From Chryseobacterium endalhagicum (GTDB lineage: Bacteria > Bacteroidota > Bacteroidia > Flavobacteriales > Weeksellaceae): a stretch of 64,000 bases of DNA. Positions 1 to 7,442 of this stretch are shown here, in pieces. The DNA lies in the NCBI RefSeq assembly GCF_016745235.1, contig NZ_JAELVM010000001.1, positions 261,856 through 325,855 on the forward strand. The letters run 5' to 3'. Made by a program: the position numbers and the translations under genes. Within the stretch, counting starts at the first letter, position 1. Each line of letters opens with the position of its first letter. The notes beneath the pieces are model-generated. The model had not been told where the DNA came from, ran no database searches, and was given only the letters and a program-made list of their open reading frames with translations.

Positions 1-1746
1 AAGATCTCCGAAAGAATCTTAGGTAGAGTTTCTCTTCATAACATTTACGATCCGGAATCAGACGAGCTAATCGCTGAAGCAGATCAGGTAATTAATGAAG
101 TATTGGCGAAGAGAATTGAAGCAGCAGGATTAGAAGCTGTTGAAGTTCGTTCTCCGCTTACTTGTGAAACCAAGAAAGGAATCTGTGCGAAGTGTTACGG
201 TAGAAACCTTGCCACTGGTAAGATGATCCACATGGGTGAAGCTGTAGGGGTTATCGGTGCACAGTCAATTGGGGAACCAGGTACTCAGCTTACGTTGAGA
301 ACCTTCCACCAGGGGGGTACTGCAGGTAACGTTTCAGAAAACCCATCTATCGTTGCAAGAAGAGACGGTATCGTTGAAATGGACGAAGTAAGAACCATTA
401 CTTCTGAAGATGAAAACGGTAAAACTGCTGAGGTAGTTGTTTCACGTTCAACGGAATTCAGATTGGTAGCGGATAACGAAACCAGAACACCATTGATGAT
501 TGCTAACGTACCTTACGGTTCCGAATTAGCAGTGAAGCCAGGTGATAAAGTGAAGAAAGGAGATATAATCTGTAAGTGGGATCCGTATAACGCGGTAATC
601 ATTGCAGAAACTGCAGGTAAGGTTGAATACGAAGACATTATCCAGGGTATCTCATTCCAGCTTGAAATTGACGAACAAACAGGATTCGAAGAGAAAGTAA
701 TCTCTGAATCCAGAAATAAGAAAGCCGTACCTACCCTGAAGGTGGTAGATTCCAAAGGAGTTGAGCAGAAAGCATACAACTTACCGGTAGGAGCCCACTT
801 AATGGTAAACGATGGTGAAAAAATTAAGGCTGGTAAAGTCTTGATCAAGATCCCAAGAAAATCTGCAAAAGCAGGGGATATCACCGGAGGTCTTCCGAGA
901 GTTACCGAATTATTCGAAGCAAGAAACCCTTCAAACCCAGCGGTTGTTACTGAAATCGACGGGGTAGTTTCTTACGGAAAAATCAAGAGAGGTAACCGTG
1001 AACTTATTGTGGAAGCTAAAACGGGTGAAAGAAAAATTTACCTGGTAAAACTTTCCAACCAGATCCTTGTTCAGGAGAATGACTTCGTAAGAGCTGGTTC
1101 GCCACTTTCTGACGGTTCAATCACTCCGGACGATATCTTAAGAATCAAAGGTCCAACTGCGGTTCAGGAATATCTGGTAAATGAGATTCAGGAAGTTTAC
1201 CGTCTGCAAGGGGTAAAAATCGACGATAAGCACTTCGAAATCATCGTAAGACAGATGATGACGAAAGTATCTATCGTAGATGGAGGTGATACTCAGTTCC
1301 TTGAAGGTGCATTAGAGCATAAATTTGATTTCCTTGAGGAAAACAACAGAGTATTCGGTCTTAAAGTAGTAATGGAAGCTGGTGATTCTAAAGAATTCAA
1401 GCCAGGTCAGATGATTACTGCAAGAGAATTAAGAGACGAAAACTCTAAGCTGAAACGTGAAGATCAGGCTTTAGTTGAAGTAAGAGAAGCACTTCCTGCT
1501 ACAGCAACGCCTGTATTGCAGGGGATTACAAGAGCAGCTCTTCAGACCAAGTCATTCATGTCTGCAGCATCATTCCAGGAAACCACTAAGGTTCTAAACG
1601 AAGCAGCGGTAGCTGGTAAGATAGACTTCCTGAGTGGTCTTAAAGAAAATGTAATTGTAGGACACAGAATCCCTGCAGGTACAGGTCTTAAAGAATACCA
1701 GAATGTAATTGTAGGTTCTAAGAAAGAATTCGAAGACCTTAACTAA
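1..1746 (+). CDS. rpoC: DNA-directed RNA polymerase beta' subunit, C-terminal part
   Basis: The reading frame is open from the first base, so this is the 3' part (581 residues) of a gene that starts upstream of the window. It encodes the C-terminal section of the catalytic beta' subunit of RNA polymerase. Three cysteines of the second zinc site (CETKKGIC and CAKC, residues 55-65 counted from base 1) lie at the start; the fourth should be upstream. The trigger-loop signature with [16 protein letters not shown] follows, then the long insertion/SBHM region and the conserved C-terminus with LQGITRAAL and [12 protein letters not shown]. The frame passes through a TTG at 103 that only looks like a start. 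DUF3467 follows 87 bases later on the same strand. Identification is certain; the start is outside the window. Confidence 0.98.
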   Translation, partial: KISERILGRVSLHNIYDPESDELIAEADQVINEVLAKRIEAAGLEAVEVRSPLTCETKKGICAKCYGRNLATGKMIHMGEAVGVIGAQSIGEPGTQLTLRTFHQGGTAGNVSENPSIVARRDGIVEMDEVRTITSEDENGKTAEVVVSRSTEFRLVADNETRTPLMIANVPYGSELAVKPGDKVKKGDIICKWDPYNAVIIAETAGKVEYEDIIQGISFQLEIDEQTGFEEKVISESRNKKAVPTLKVVDSKGVEQKAYNLPVGAHLMVNDGEKIKAGKVLIKIPRKSAKAGDITGGLPRVTELFEARNPSNPAVVTEIDGVVSYGKIKRGNRELIVEAKTGERKIYLVKLSNQILVQENDFVRAGSPLSDGSITPDDILRIKGPTAVQEYLVNEIQEVYRLQGVKIDDKHFEIIVRQMMTKVSIVDGGDTQFLEGALEHKFDFLEENNRVFGLKVVMEAGDSKEFKPGQMITARELRDENSKLKREDQALVEVREALPATATPVLQGITRAALQTKSFMSAASFQETTKVLNEAAVAGKIDFLSGLKENVIVGHRIPAGTGLKEYQNVIVGSKKEFEDLN

Positions 1747-1759
1747 AATTAATGATTTG

Positions 1760-1806
1760 AAATTTGAGATTTGGATTTATTTTTATATTTTCACAATCTC
1801 AAATTT
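1760..1806. repeat. 12-bp inverted repeat with heptad-like period
   Basis: AAATTTGAGATT at 1760-1771 is exactly repeated in reverse at 1795-1806 between rpoC and the DUF3467 gene. The left arm lies in a short run with a 7-base period (variants of GATTTGA). There is no T-run directly behind it, so it does not look like a normal terminator. Confidence 0.6.
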
Positions 1807-1833
1807 TGAATTTTAAAAACATAATTTATAACA

Positions 1834-2139
1834 ATGGACAACAATCAAAATCCACAAGACGGAAACATCAACATCGAATTGAATGAAATGGTAGCTGCTG
1901 GAGTTTATGCAAACCTAGCTCTAGTAAACCATTCTCCATCTGAATTCGTAGTAGATTTCATCCAGTTAATGCCGGGGGTACAGCAGGCTAAAGTAAGATC
2001 AAGAATCATTCTTGCTCCACTTCATGCTAAAAGAGTATTATCTGCTCTTCAACAGAACATTGCTAACTATGAGCAGCAGTTCGGAGAAATCAAGGAAGTT
2101 GAGCCTTTCGTATTAGGAGGAAACAACGTACAAGCATAA
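1834..2139 (+). CDS. DUF3467 family protein
   Basis: A 101-residue cytoplasmic protein of unknown function that I recognise as the DUF3467 family: a short Asn/Gln-rich head, then the conserved core with GVYANLALVNHSPSEFVVDFI and a C-terminal helix around RVLSALQQNIANYE. Its position directly behind rpoC is typical of Bacteroidota. The gap to rpoC is 87 bases and holds an inverted repeat, so co-transcription is possible but not shown. A strong terminator follows 23 bases after the stop. The ATG at 1834 is the only sensible start. Codon use resembles the highly expressed rpoC. Confidence 0.93.
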   Translation: MDNNQNPQDGNINIELNEMVAAGVYANLALVNHSPSEFVVDFIQLMPGVQQAKVRSRIILAPLHAKRVLSALQQNIANYEQQFGEIKEVEPFVLGGNNVQA

Positions 2140-2162
2140 GATTTTTCTTATTATAAATAAGG

Positions 2163-2191
2163 ATGCCTCAGTTTTTACTGAGGCATTTTTT
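2163..2191 (+). terminator. Rho-independent terminator after DUF3467 gene
   Basis: ATGCCTCAG and CTGAGGCAT form a 9-bp perfect stem with a TTTTTA loop, followed by a T-run. It closes the rpoC/DUF3467 end. Confidence 0.9.
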
Positions 2192-2361
2192 ATGGTGATT
2201 TTGCAGATAATCATGAATTCTAAACACTGTTATTGTTGATAAAATTAAGTTTAAGCATTAATTTTAGTTTAAAATATTCCTATTAATGAATCGATTGTTA
2301 AGTTTTTAATAGAGATTATTAAAGAATATTATTTTTGTGGCAGACCAATACCGCAATTTTA

Positions 2362-2369
2362 TATATTTG
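2362..2369 (+). promoter_or_regulatory. -7 promoter element of the Crp-type gene
   Basis: TATATTTG matches the Bacteroidota consensus TAnnTTTG and lies 23 bases before the start codon at 2393. A second match, TATTTTTG, lies at 2330-2337. No clear -33 TTTG is seen at ideal spacing. Confidence 0.5.
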
Positions 2370-2392
2370 CTTTAGAAAATGATATAGCAGAT

Positions 2393-3043
2393 ATGGTAAA
2401 TAATCAATTCATTCTTAATAAATTTGGATTCCTGGGCGATGATTTTTTAAATGAAATGTACGCGAATGCAATTATTACTGATATAAAAGCAAAAACAGAG
2501 ATTGTAAGGGAAGGACAAAAAAACAAATATGTACCCTTCCTGATTAAAGGGTCTATCAAAGTTTTTACCCTTAACGACGGCAGGGAACTCATCTATTACT
2601 ACATAAAACCCAATGACAGCTGTCTGATGACCTTCGCGTCCATATTTACAGACTATACCAGCAGAGTATACGCCGTAGCGGAAGAAGAATCCGAAGTGGT
2701 CCTCATTCCGGTTTCCGTTATACAGGAATGGCTCATGAAGTTTCCGGAAATAAACAGGATATTTTACCATGAATATGACAGACGGTTCTCAGACGTCATG
2801 AATATGGTGAATGATGCTGTCTTTCACAGACTCGACAAAAGAGTTCTGAGCTATATAAGGCAGCAGATTGCTATCACCGGAAATAATCCTGTAAAGATTA
2901 CACACCGTGAAATTGCCAGTAATTTAGGGACTTCCAGAGAAGTAATAAGCCGGGTGTTGAAAAAAGTTGAAAACGAAGGCGAAATCGTGCAGACCAAAGA
3001 GGGCATCAAAATCCCTGTAAATGAAAATGTTAGACCTTTCTAA
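2393..3043 (+). CDS. Crp/Fnr family transcriptional regulator
   Basis: A 216-residue regulator with an N-terminal cyclic-nucleotide-binding-like beta-roll (about residues 25-125), a long dimer helix (about 125-160) and a C-terminal winged helix-turn-helix with HREIASNLGTSREVISRVLK at 171-190. The N-terminus lacks the cysteine cluster of iron-sulfur Fnr proteins, so oxygen sensing by a cluster is unlikely; the ligand cannot be told from sequence. Downstream, on the same strand and 126 bases away, lies an envelope redox cluster headed by a near-perfect CRP-type palindrome, so this protein is the natural candidate activator of that cluster (inference). ATG at 2393 fits the nearby promoter element. 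Confidence 0.92.
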   Translation: MVNNQFILNKFGFLGDDFLNEMYANAIITDIKAKTEIVREGQKNKYVPFLIKGSIKVFTLNDGRELIYYYIKPNDSCLMTFASIFTDYTSRVYAVAEEESEVVLIPVSVIQEWLMKFPEINRIFYHEYDRRFSDVMNMVNDAVFHRLDKRVLSYIRQQIAITGNNPVKITHREIASNLGTSREVISRVLKKVENEGEIVQTKEGIKIPVNENVRPF

Positions 3044-3095
3044 TATATGATGTTTTAAAGCTTTTATATTTATTATTGATAAAAACAATTTGTTC

Positions 3096-3111
3096 GGTGA
3101 CTTTTATCACA
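3096..3111 (+). promoter_or_regulatory. CRP-like operator
   Basis: GGTGA-CTTTTA-TCACA matches the CRP consensus TGTGA-N6-TCACA at all but the first base. Its centre (3103.5) lies about 41.5 bases before the start site predicted from the TAAGTTTG element at 3134-3141, the usual place for a class II activator. Confidence 0.6.
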
Positions 3112-3118
3112 CGTTTTT

Positions 3119-3131
3119 GAGTTCATAACTC
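3119..3131. promoter_or_regulatory. Short palindrome GAGTTCATAACTC
   Basis: A 5-bp inverted repeat with a 3-base spacer lies between the CRP-like box and the -7 element. It may be a second protein site or chance. Confidence 0.3.
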
Positions 3132-3133
3132 GA

Positions 3134-3141
3134 TAAGTTTG
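3134..3141 (+). promoter_or_regulatory. -7 promoter element of the redox cluster
   Basis: TAAGTTTG fits TAnnTTTG exactly and lies 29 bases before the start codon at 3170. No -33 element with normal spacing is present, which fits an activator-dependent promoter. Confidence 0.55.
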
Positions 3142-3169
3142 TCATAACATAATTTAATTGATATTGCAT

Positions 3170-4012
3170 ATGACAAAAACTCTCTTATTTTTGTCGGTAT
3201 TCGCTTCAGGTCTCGCTTCTGCACAGGAAGATCTGCTGAAGGATATTGACACACTAAAAACAACTACAGAAGTTTCTCAACCTGCATTTAAAGCCTTGCA
3301 GATTGTCACCGGACAATCCACCAAGCTTACGGCTAAAAACGAGTGGTATATCGTGGTTGCCCACCGTTTCGGAGATATAAGTACCGGATTCAAAAACTTT
3401 TTTGGCCTTGATGATGCCTCTACAAAACTGGGCGTAATCTATGGCGTAACCGATAAAGTTTCGGTAAGTCTTTCGAGAGAAACCAACCTCAAAACATTCG
3501 AAGGCGGAGTAAAGTATAAGCTGTTGTCACAAAATGAGAACGTTCCGGTGGATATTGTGGGCTACAATGTTTTGGCTTTAAATACAGATCTGGACAAAGA
3601 CAATTATCCCCATCTCAGATTCAGCGACAGGCTTTCCTATCTTACCCAGGCTTTAATCTCAAGAAGATTCAATGATAAGTTTTCTTTACAGCTGACCCCT
3701 TCGTACGTTCATAAAAACCTTTACGATCCGGCAATAGAAGACAAAAATCAGTTTCTGGCAGGATTGGGCGGAAGATATAAAGTCTCCAAAAGAATCTCTG
3801 TCAACGCAGAGTATTTTGTGAATTTTGATGACCATAGTTTTTATAAAAATCCATTGTCATTAGGTGTTGATATAGAAACCGGAGGACACGTTTTCCAGCT
3901 TTTATTCACCAATTCACAGCTCAATTCGGATATCGGTTACCTGTCCAATGCAACAGGAAAGTGGGGAAAAGGTCAGATTTTCTTTGGGTTTAATCTTTAT
4001 AGAGTTTTTTAA
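3170..4012 (+). CDS. DUF5777-type outer membrane beta-barrel protein
   Basis: A 280-residue protein with a signal peptide (about residues 1-19, ending SGLASAQ) and a body of amphipathic beta strands with a C-terminal aromatic strand ending in F, typical of an outer membrane barrel. I assign it to the DUF5777 beta-barrel family from the pattern WYIVVAHRFGDIS and LGVIYGVTDKVSVSLSRE; the molecular role is not known. The frame extends upstream through TTG codons at 3158 and 3164, but the ATG at 3170 gives a clean signal peptide. It is first in a tight five-gene run; the cytochrome gene starts one base after its stop. A role as carrier or anchor for electron transfer partners in the outer membrane is inference only. 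Confidence 0.85.
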   Translation: MTKTLLFLSVFASGLASAQEDLLKDIDTLKTTTEVSQPAFKALQIVTGQSTKLTAKNEWYIVVAHRFGDISTGFKNFFGLDDASTKLGVIYGVTDKVSVSLSRETNLKTFEGGVKYKLLSQNENVPVDIVGYNVLALNTDLDKDNYPHLRFSDRLSYLTQALISRRFNDKFSLQLTPSYVHKNLYDPAIEDKNQFLAGLGGRYKVSKRISVNAEYFVNFDDHSFYKNPLSLGVDIETGGHVFQLLFTNSQLNSDIGYLSNATGKWGKGQIFFGFNLYRVF

Positions 4013-4013
4013 A

Positions 4014-4355
4014 ATGAAAAAGATCGTATATATATTGTCATCAGCTGCTTTGTTAACCGCTTGTGACAGCAGGACCTATGAGGAAATTTCAGACAACACG
4101 CCCATTACAGTCCTTGTGAAATATAATTCCGAGGTGAAAACCATCGTAGACAACAACTGTATTGGCTGTCATTCTGCAACGAGTTTTAAGCCTCTCACAA
4201 CCTATAATGATGTTAAAAATAATATTGACGGGATTCTGGACAGAATTCAGAGACCCAACGGAGATCTCGGAAAAATGCCTCAGGGCGGATCATTATCCCA
4301 GACACAGATCAATACCTTCATAAAATGGAAAGCCGACGGGCTAGTAGAAAATTAA
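4014..4355 (+). CDS. c-type cytochrome lipoprotein
   Basis: A 113-residue lipoprotein. The signal ends in the lipobox LLTAC with the acylated Cys17. One covalent heme site, CIGCH, lies at 49-53, and KMP at 87-89 supplies a likely distal methionine, as in class I cytochromes c. The start at 4014, one base after the upstream stop, is chosen over an in-frame ATG at 3948 because only it gives the lipoprotein signal. It should be anchored in the periplasm-facing or outer membrane leaflet and carry electrons. It sits between the beta-barrel and YceI genes in the same transcription unit. Confidence 0.88.
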   Translation: MKKIVYILSSAALLTACDSRTYEEISDNTPITVLVKYNSEVKTIVDNNCIGCHSATSFKPLTTYNDVKNNIDGILDRIQRPNGDLGKMPQGGSLSQTQINTFIKWKADGLVEN

Positions 4356-4366
4356 AAATATTTGAT

Positions 4367-4912
4367 ATGAAAAGATTAGTATTAATAAGTGCCACACTGT
4401 TTTTCGCAGGCTTTGCTTCAGCCCAGAAATACAGTTCCAAAACAGGCAGCGTAACCTTTGAAGCATCCGTACCGCTGTTCGAAGATGTGTATGCAAAAGA
4501 TGACAGCAATATTGTTGTTTTCAATGCTGACAACGGAGAAATAGCTTCCGTTTCTGCCGTGAAAAACTTTCATTTTAAAACTAAATTAATGGAAGAACAT
4601 TTCAATGAAAGCTATGCAGAAACGGCAAAATATCCAAAGACTACTTTTAAAGGAAAAGTTACAAATTTCGATAAATCCAAACTTACAGGTTCACCGCAGA
4701 AGTATACCGTTCAGGGAACGTTGAACTTCCACGGAGTTGAAAAAGCAGTGAATTCTACGGCAACCCTATACGCCAAAGATGGAAAGATATTTATACAGGG
4801 AGGTTTCGTCGCCAGACCTGCAGACTATAAAGTGACCATTCCTAAAATGGTGATGAAAAAGGTCGCTGAAAATGTGAATGTTGAATATAATTATATACTC
4901 GTAAAACAATGA
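4367..4912 (+). CDS. YceI family periplasmic protein
   Basis: A 181-residue secreted protein with a signal peptide (residues 1-20, ending AGFASAQ) and the YceI lipocalin-like beta-barrel, seen in SVTFEAS, KLMEEHFNESYAETAKYPKTTFKGKV and the closing VTIPKMVMKKVAENV. YceI proteins bind isoprenoid lipids such as quinone-like molecules and are often linked to periplasmic electron transfer. The start at 4367 is preferred to an upstream in-frame ATG at 4325 because it begins the signal peptide. Its stop overlaps the ankyrin gene start as ATGA, so the two are translationally coupled. Confidence 0.9.
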   Translation: MKRLVLISATLFFAGFASAQKYSSKTGSVTFEASVPLFEDVYAKDDSNIVVFNADNGEIASVSAVKNFHFKTKLMEEHFNESYAETAKYPKTTFKGKVTNFDKSKLTGSPQKYTVQGTLNFHGVEKAVNSTATLYAKDGKIFIQGGFVARPADYKVTIPKMVMKKVAENVNVEYNYILVKQ

Positions 4913-5436
4913 AAAATATAATTTTAATATTCCATCTTTTTCTGAGCTTTTTTCTCGCATCGGCACAGGAAAAAACCAGATCTGTTTTTGACATCGCCAG
5001 AAACGGAACGGTGACCGAGGTAAAAGAACTCATGAAGCAGGACCCGGATATTATCAACAAAACCAATGAGAGTGGGTTTTCTCCTCTTATCCTGGCATGC
5101 TACAGAGGCAACGTGGAAGTGGCTAAGTTTTTGATAGATAACGTAAAAGATATCAATTACAAAAGCCAGGAAGGAACTGCTTTATCAGGACTTTCTGTGA
5201 AATACAACAAAGATCTGGCAGCCTATTTATTAAGTAAGAATGCCGATCCGAATATTGCCGATGTCTCCGGATATACACCCCTCTTCTGGGCGGTAAAGTT
5301 CGGGAATAAAGAGCTTATCGAGATGCTGCTGAAACACAAAGCAGATAAATCCAAAAAAGATTCTATGGGAATGACCCCATTTGAATACGCCTTACAGACT
5401 AACAACAAAGAAATCATCAACCTCTTAAAAAATTAA
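4909..5436 (+). CDS. Secreted ankyrin-repeat protein
   Basis: A 175-residue protein with a signal peptide (1-19, ending LASAQ) followed by about four ankyrin repeats, clearest at residues 56-80 (SGFSPLILACYRGNVEVAKFL), 120-145 (SGYTPLFWAVKFGNKELIEMLL) and 153-175. It is therefore a periplasmic protein-binding scaffold. Periplasmic ankyrin proteins of this size are known beside oxidative-stress enzymes in other bacteria. Here the gene overlaps the yceI-like gene by four bases and is followed one base later by the DOMON-like gene, so it probably assists the heme/redox proteins (inference). Confidence 0.88.
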   Translation: MKNIILIFHLFLSFFLASAQEKTRSVFDIARNGTVTEVKELMKQDPDIINKTNESGFSPLILACYRGNVEVAKFLIDNVKDINYKSQEGTALSGLSVKYNKDLAAYLLSKNADPNIADVSGYTPLFWAVKFGNKELIEMLLKHKADKSKKDSMGMTPFEYALQTNNKEIINLLKN

Positions 5437-5437
5437 A

Positions 5438-6208
5438 ATGAAAAAAGTTTTACTAGCACTTACTTTAGCCCTGACCAATCTGGCATGGGCGCAGTTTACA
5501 ACCGGAACGGTAAGTTTATCGACCGGGATGACCATCAAGCTTACCACTACTGCCAGCACAGTTACTATGACCCTTACGGGGCCGGATACGTCCTATTTAG
5601 GTGTTGGTTTTGGAGGAACTGGAACCACCGGAGGAATGGGAAGTGGAGTGGACGGATTTATTTACAACGTCAATTCTACAGCAAACACGAATCTTGATTA
5701 CTCTTTTGCCGGAATTGGAGTATTTCCTAGCGTTGATACTGTACAAGACTGGACTATTACTTCAAATACTACTTCAGGAGGAACCAGAACAATTGTGGCT
5801 ACCAGATCGCTTGCAGGAGGGGCAGGAGATACCGTATTTACCAATAATACGAGCTCCATCAATATTTTCTATGCGAAAGGATCTACCACCACCATTGCAA
5901 ACCATGGATTCGGAACCTCTAACAGAGGCTATGCAGTTTTAAGCAGAGCGGTATTAGGAACTACTGAAGCGGCTGCAGAAAGCAAAACAATTCTTCTATA
6001 CCCGAATCCGGCTAAGGAAACCGTGAGCTTTAAAAATGCAGATAAAATAAATTCTGTGGATATCTATGAATCAACAGGAAGAAAAGTGAAATCTGTAAAG
6101 CCTGATGGAGAGAATATCAATGTAAGAGACCTGAAACCGGGGATTTACTATTTTGAGATCACTTTACAGGACGGAAGTTTATCTTTTGAAAAACTGATCA
6201 AAGAATAA
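5438..6208 (+). CDS. DOMON-like heme-binding protein with T9SS sorting domain
   Basis: A 256-residue secreted protein. Residues 1-19 are a signal peptide, about 20-170 a beta-sandwich that resembles DOMON heme/sugar-binding domains (YLGVGFGG, then Met67 in GGMGSGVDGF, and ANHGFGTSNRGY with His156), and 183-256 a T9SS type A sorting domain with LLYPNPAKE and LKPGIYYFEI. Met67 and His156 occupy the places of the axial heme ligands in cytochrome-type DOMON domains (inference from pattern). It should be exported by the type IX system and held at the cell surface. It is last in the Crp-headed cluster and is followed by a terminator. The DOMON call needs a profile search. Confidence 0.75.
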   Translation: MKKVLLALTLALTNLAWAQFTTGTVSLSTGMTIKLTTTASTVTMTLTGPDTSYLGVGFGGTGTTGGMGSGVDGFIYNVNSTANTNLDYSFAGIGVFPSVDTVQDWTITSNTTSGGTRTIVATRSLAGGAGDTVFTNNTSSINIFYAKGSTTTIANHGFGTSNRGYAVLSRAVLGTTEAAAESKTILLYPNPAKETVSFKNADKINSVDIYESTGRKVKSVKPDGENINVRDLKPGIYYFEITLQDGSLSFEKLIKE

Positions 6209-6238
6209 GTTACAGTTAATTTTTATAAATCTTCATAC

Positions 6239-6267
6239 AATGCCTCTGATTTTCGGAGGCATTTTTT
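6239..6267 (+). terminator. Terminator of the redox cluster
   Basis: AATGCCTC and GAGGCATT pair around a 9-base loop, followed by TTTTT. It lies 31 bases after the DOMON-like gene. Confidence 0.85.
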
Positions 6268-6325
6268 GTTTAATAAGCTGAAAAATCTCATCATGACGGT
6301 TGGTGAAGGGGCTGAACGGTTTTTA

Positions 6326-6333
6326 TATCTTTG
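6326..6333 (+). promoter_or_regulatory. -7 promoter element of the GNAT gene
   Basis: TATCTTTG matches TAnnTTTG and lies 30 bases before the ATG at 6363. Confidence 0.45.
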
Positions 6334-6362
6334 TTATCAACTGAACGGTTTAAAATAAATAT

Positions 6363-7211
6363 ATGGAAATCAGAAGCTTAAAAAATACCGGCGTAGAAGA
6401 ACTTTTATCGGTTTTCAATGAATCTTTTTCGGACTATGTTGTTCCTTTTCATCTCACCCTGGAGCAGCTTACCTCGAAAATCGCAACAGAGAAAATAGAT
6501 ATGGATCTGTCTGTTGGTGCATTCCATTCCGATAAGTTGGTGAGTTTTATTCTGCGTGCGGAAAAAGAGGAAAATCATCAGCGGATTATTTATAATGCAG
6601 GAACGGGAGTTATTAAGGAATACCGGGGACAGGGATTGGTAAGAAAAATGTACGATCATATTGTTCTGTCTTTGAACGGAGAGGATGATAATGTACTTAC
6701 CCTGGAAGTGATTGTAGGAAATGATGCTGCCATCAGGGCTTATGAAAATTTAGGCTTCAAAATCATTCGTAAACTTTTATGTTTTAATGGAATCATTGAT
6801 CTTAAAGAAAAAGATTCGGAAATACAGGTGAAGGAAATGGAAACATTTCAATGGGAAGCGTTTCAGTCTTTCCGGGATATAGAACCGTCGTGGCAGAGCT
6901 CGATTGAAGTGCTGGAGGGAATCAGAAAAGATTGCAGAATCCTTGGTGCTTATAAAAACGGAATGCTTGTAGGATATGCCATTTATAATCCTGCCGCTAA
7001 AAAAGTGTACCAGATTGCCGTTGATAAGAATTACAGAAAGCAGGGGATCGGGACACAGCTTTTCTGCAGAATAGGGAAGGATTGTGAAGGGCAGGCTCTG
7101 TCTTTTAATAATGTAGATGAACGTTCGCAGAATACTTCAGCGTTCCTCGAAAGAACGTTAGGCCTTAAAAATTGGGTGTCACAGTTTGAGATGAAGAAAA
7201 ATCTTAAATAA
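6363..7211 (+). CDS. Tandem GNAT-domain N-acetyltransferase
   Basis: A 282-residue cytoplasmic protein with two GNAT folds. The first (residues 1-145) carries an acetyl-CoA loop at 86-92 (EYRGQGL) with the following NDAAIRAYENLGF motif; the second (about 150-280) has NYRKQGIGTQLF. Family members transfer an acetyl group from acetyl-CoA to an amine; the substrate cannot be read here. The gene stands alone between a terminator and a dispersed repeat, with its own promoter element. Confidence 0.9.
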   Translation: MEIRSLKNTGVEELLSVFNESFSDYVVPFHLTLEQLTSKIATEKIDMDLSVGAFHSDKLVSFILRAEKEENHQRIIYNAGTGVIKEYRGQGLVRKMYDHIVLSLNGEDDNVLTLEVIVGNDAAIRAYENLGFKIIRKLLCFNGIIDLKEKDSEIQVKEMETFQWEAFQSFRDIEPSWQSSIEVLEGIRKDCRILGAYKNGMLVGYAIYNPAAKKVYQIAVDKNYRKQGIGTQLFCRIGKDCEGQALSFNNVDERSQNTSAFLERTLGLKNWVSQFEMKKNLK

Positions 7212-7218
7212 TCCGAGG

Positions 7219-7349
7219 GCTGGAAGATGGATGAGGGAGGCTGGAAGTTAATGTTGGTCATTTGTTTTTACCGTAACCGTGAAATTTAATGATATGTGCT
7301 TTAGTTATGCTTTCGGGTTCAGAAACTTCCATCTTCAGGCTTCCTGACA
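7219..7349. repeat. Dispersed GGCTGGAAGTTA element, copy A
   Basis: About 130 bases between the GNAT and phosphodiesterase genes. The left end carries GGCTGGAAGATGG and GGAGGCTGGAAGTTA; the right end carries the near-reverse AACTTCCATCTTCAGGCTTCC. The ends and part of the middle (GTTAnTGTTGG, CTTTCGGG) recur at 18051-18205. It looks like a small non-coding mobile or recombinogenic repeat. Confidence 0.65.
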
Positions 7350-7419
7350 CCACTAAATTTTTAATCTGTTTTTAATATACTTTTAATCTGATAAACTTTT
7401 CAGGGAACTGTAGAGACCG

Positions 7420-7427
7420 TAACTTTG
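7420..7427 (+). promoter_or_regulatory. -7 promoter element of the phosphodiesterase gene
   Basis: TAACTTTG matches TAnnTTTG and ends 15 bases before the ATG at 7443. It decides the start against the in-frame TTG at 7425, which lies inside this element. Confidence 0.55.
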
Positions 7428-7442
7428 TCGAAAATTTTGATA

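Noticed and set aside
1760..1806. Inverted repeat as rpoC terminator
   Set aside because: The loop is 23 bases and no T-run follows directly; the repeat looks like heptad-type intergenic DNA.
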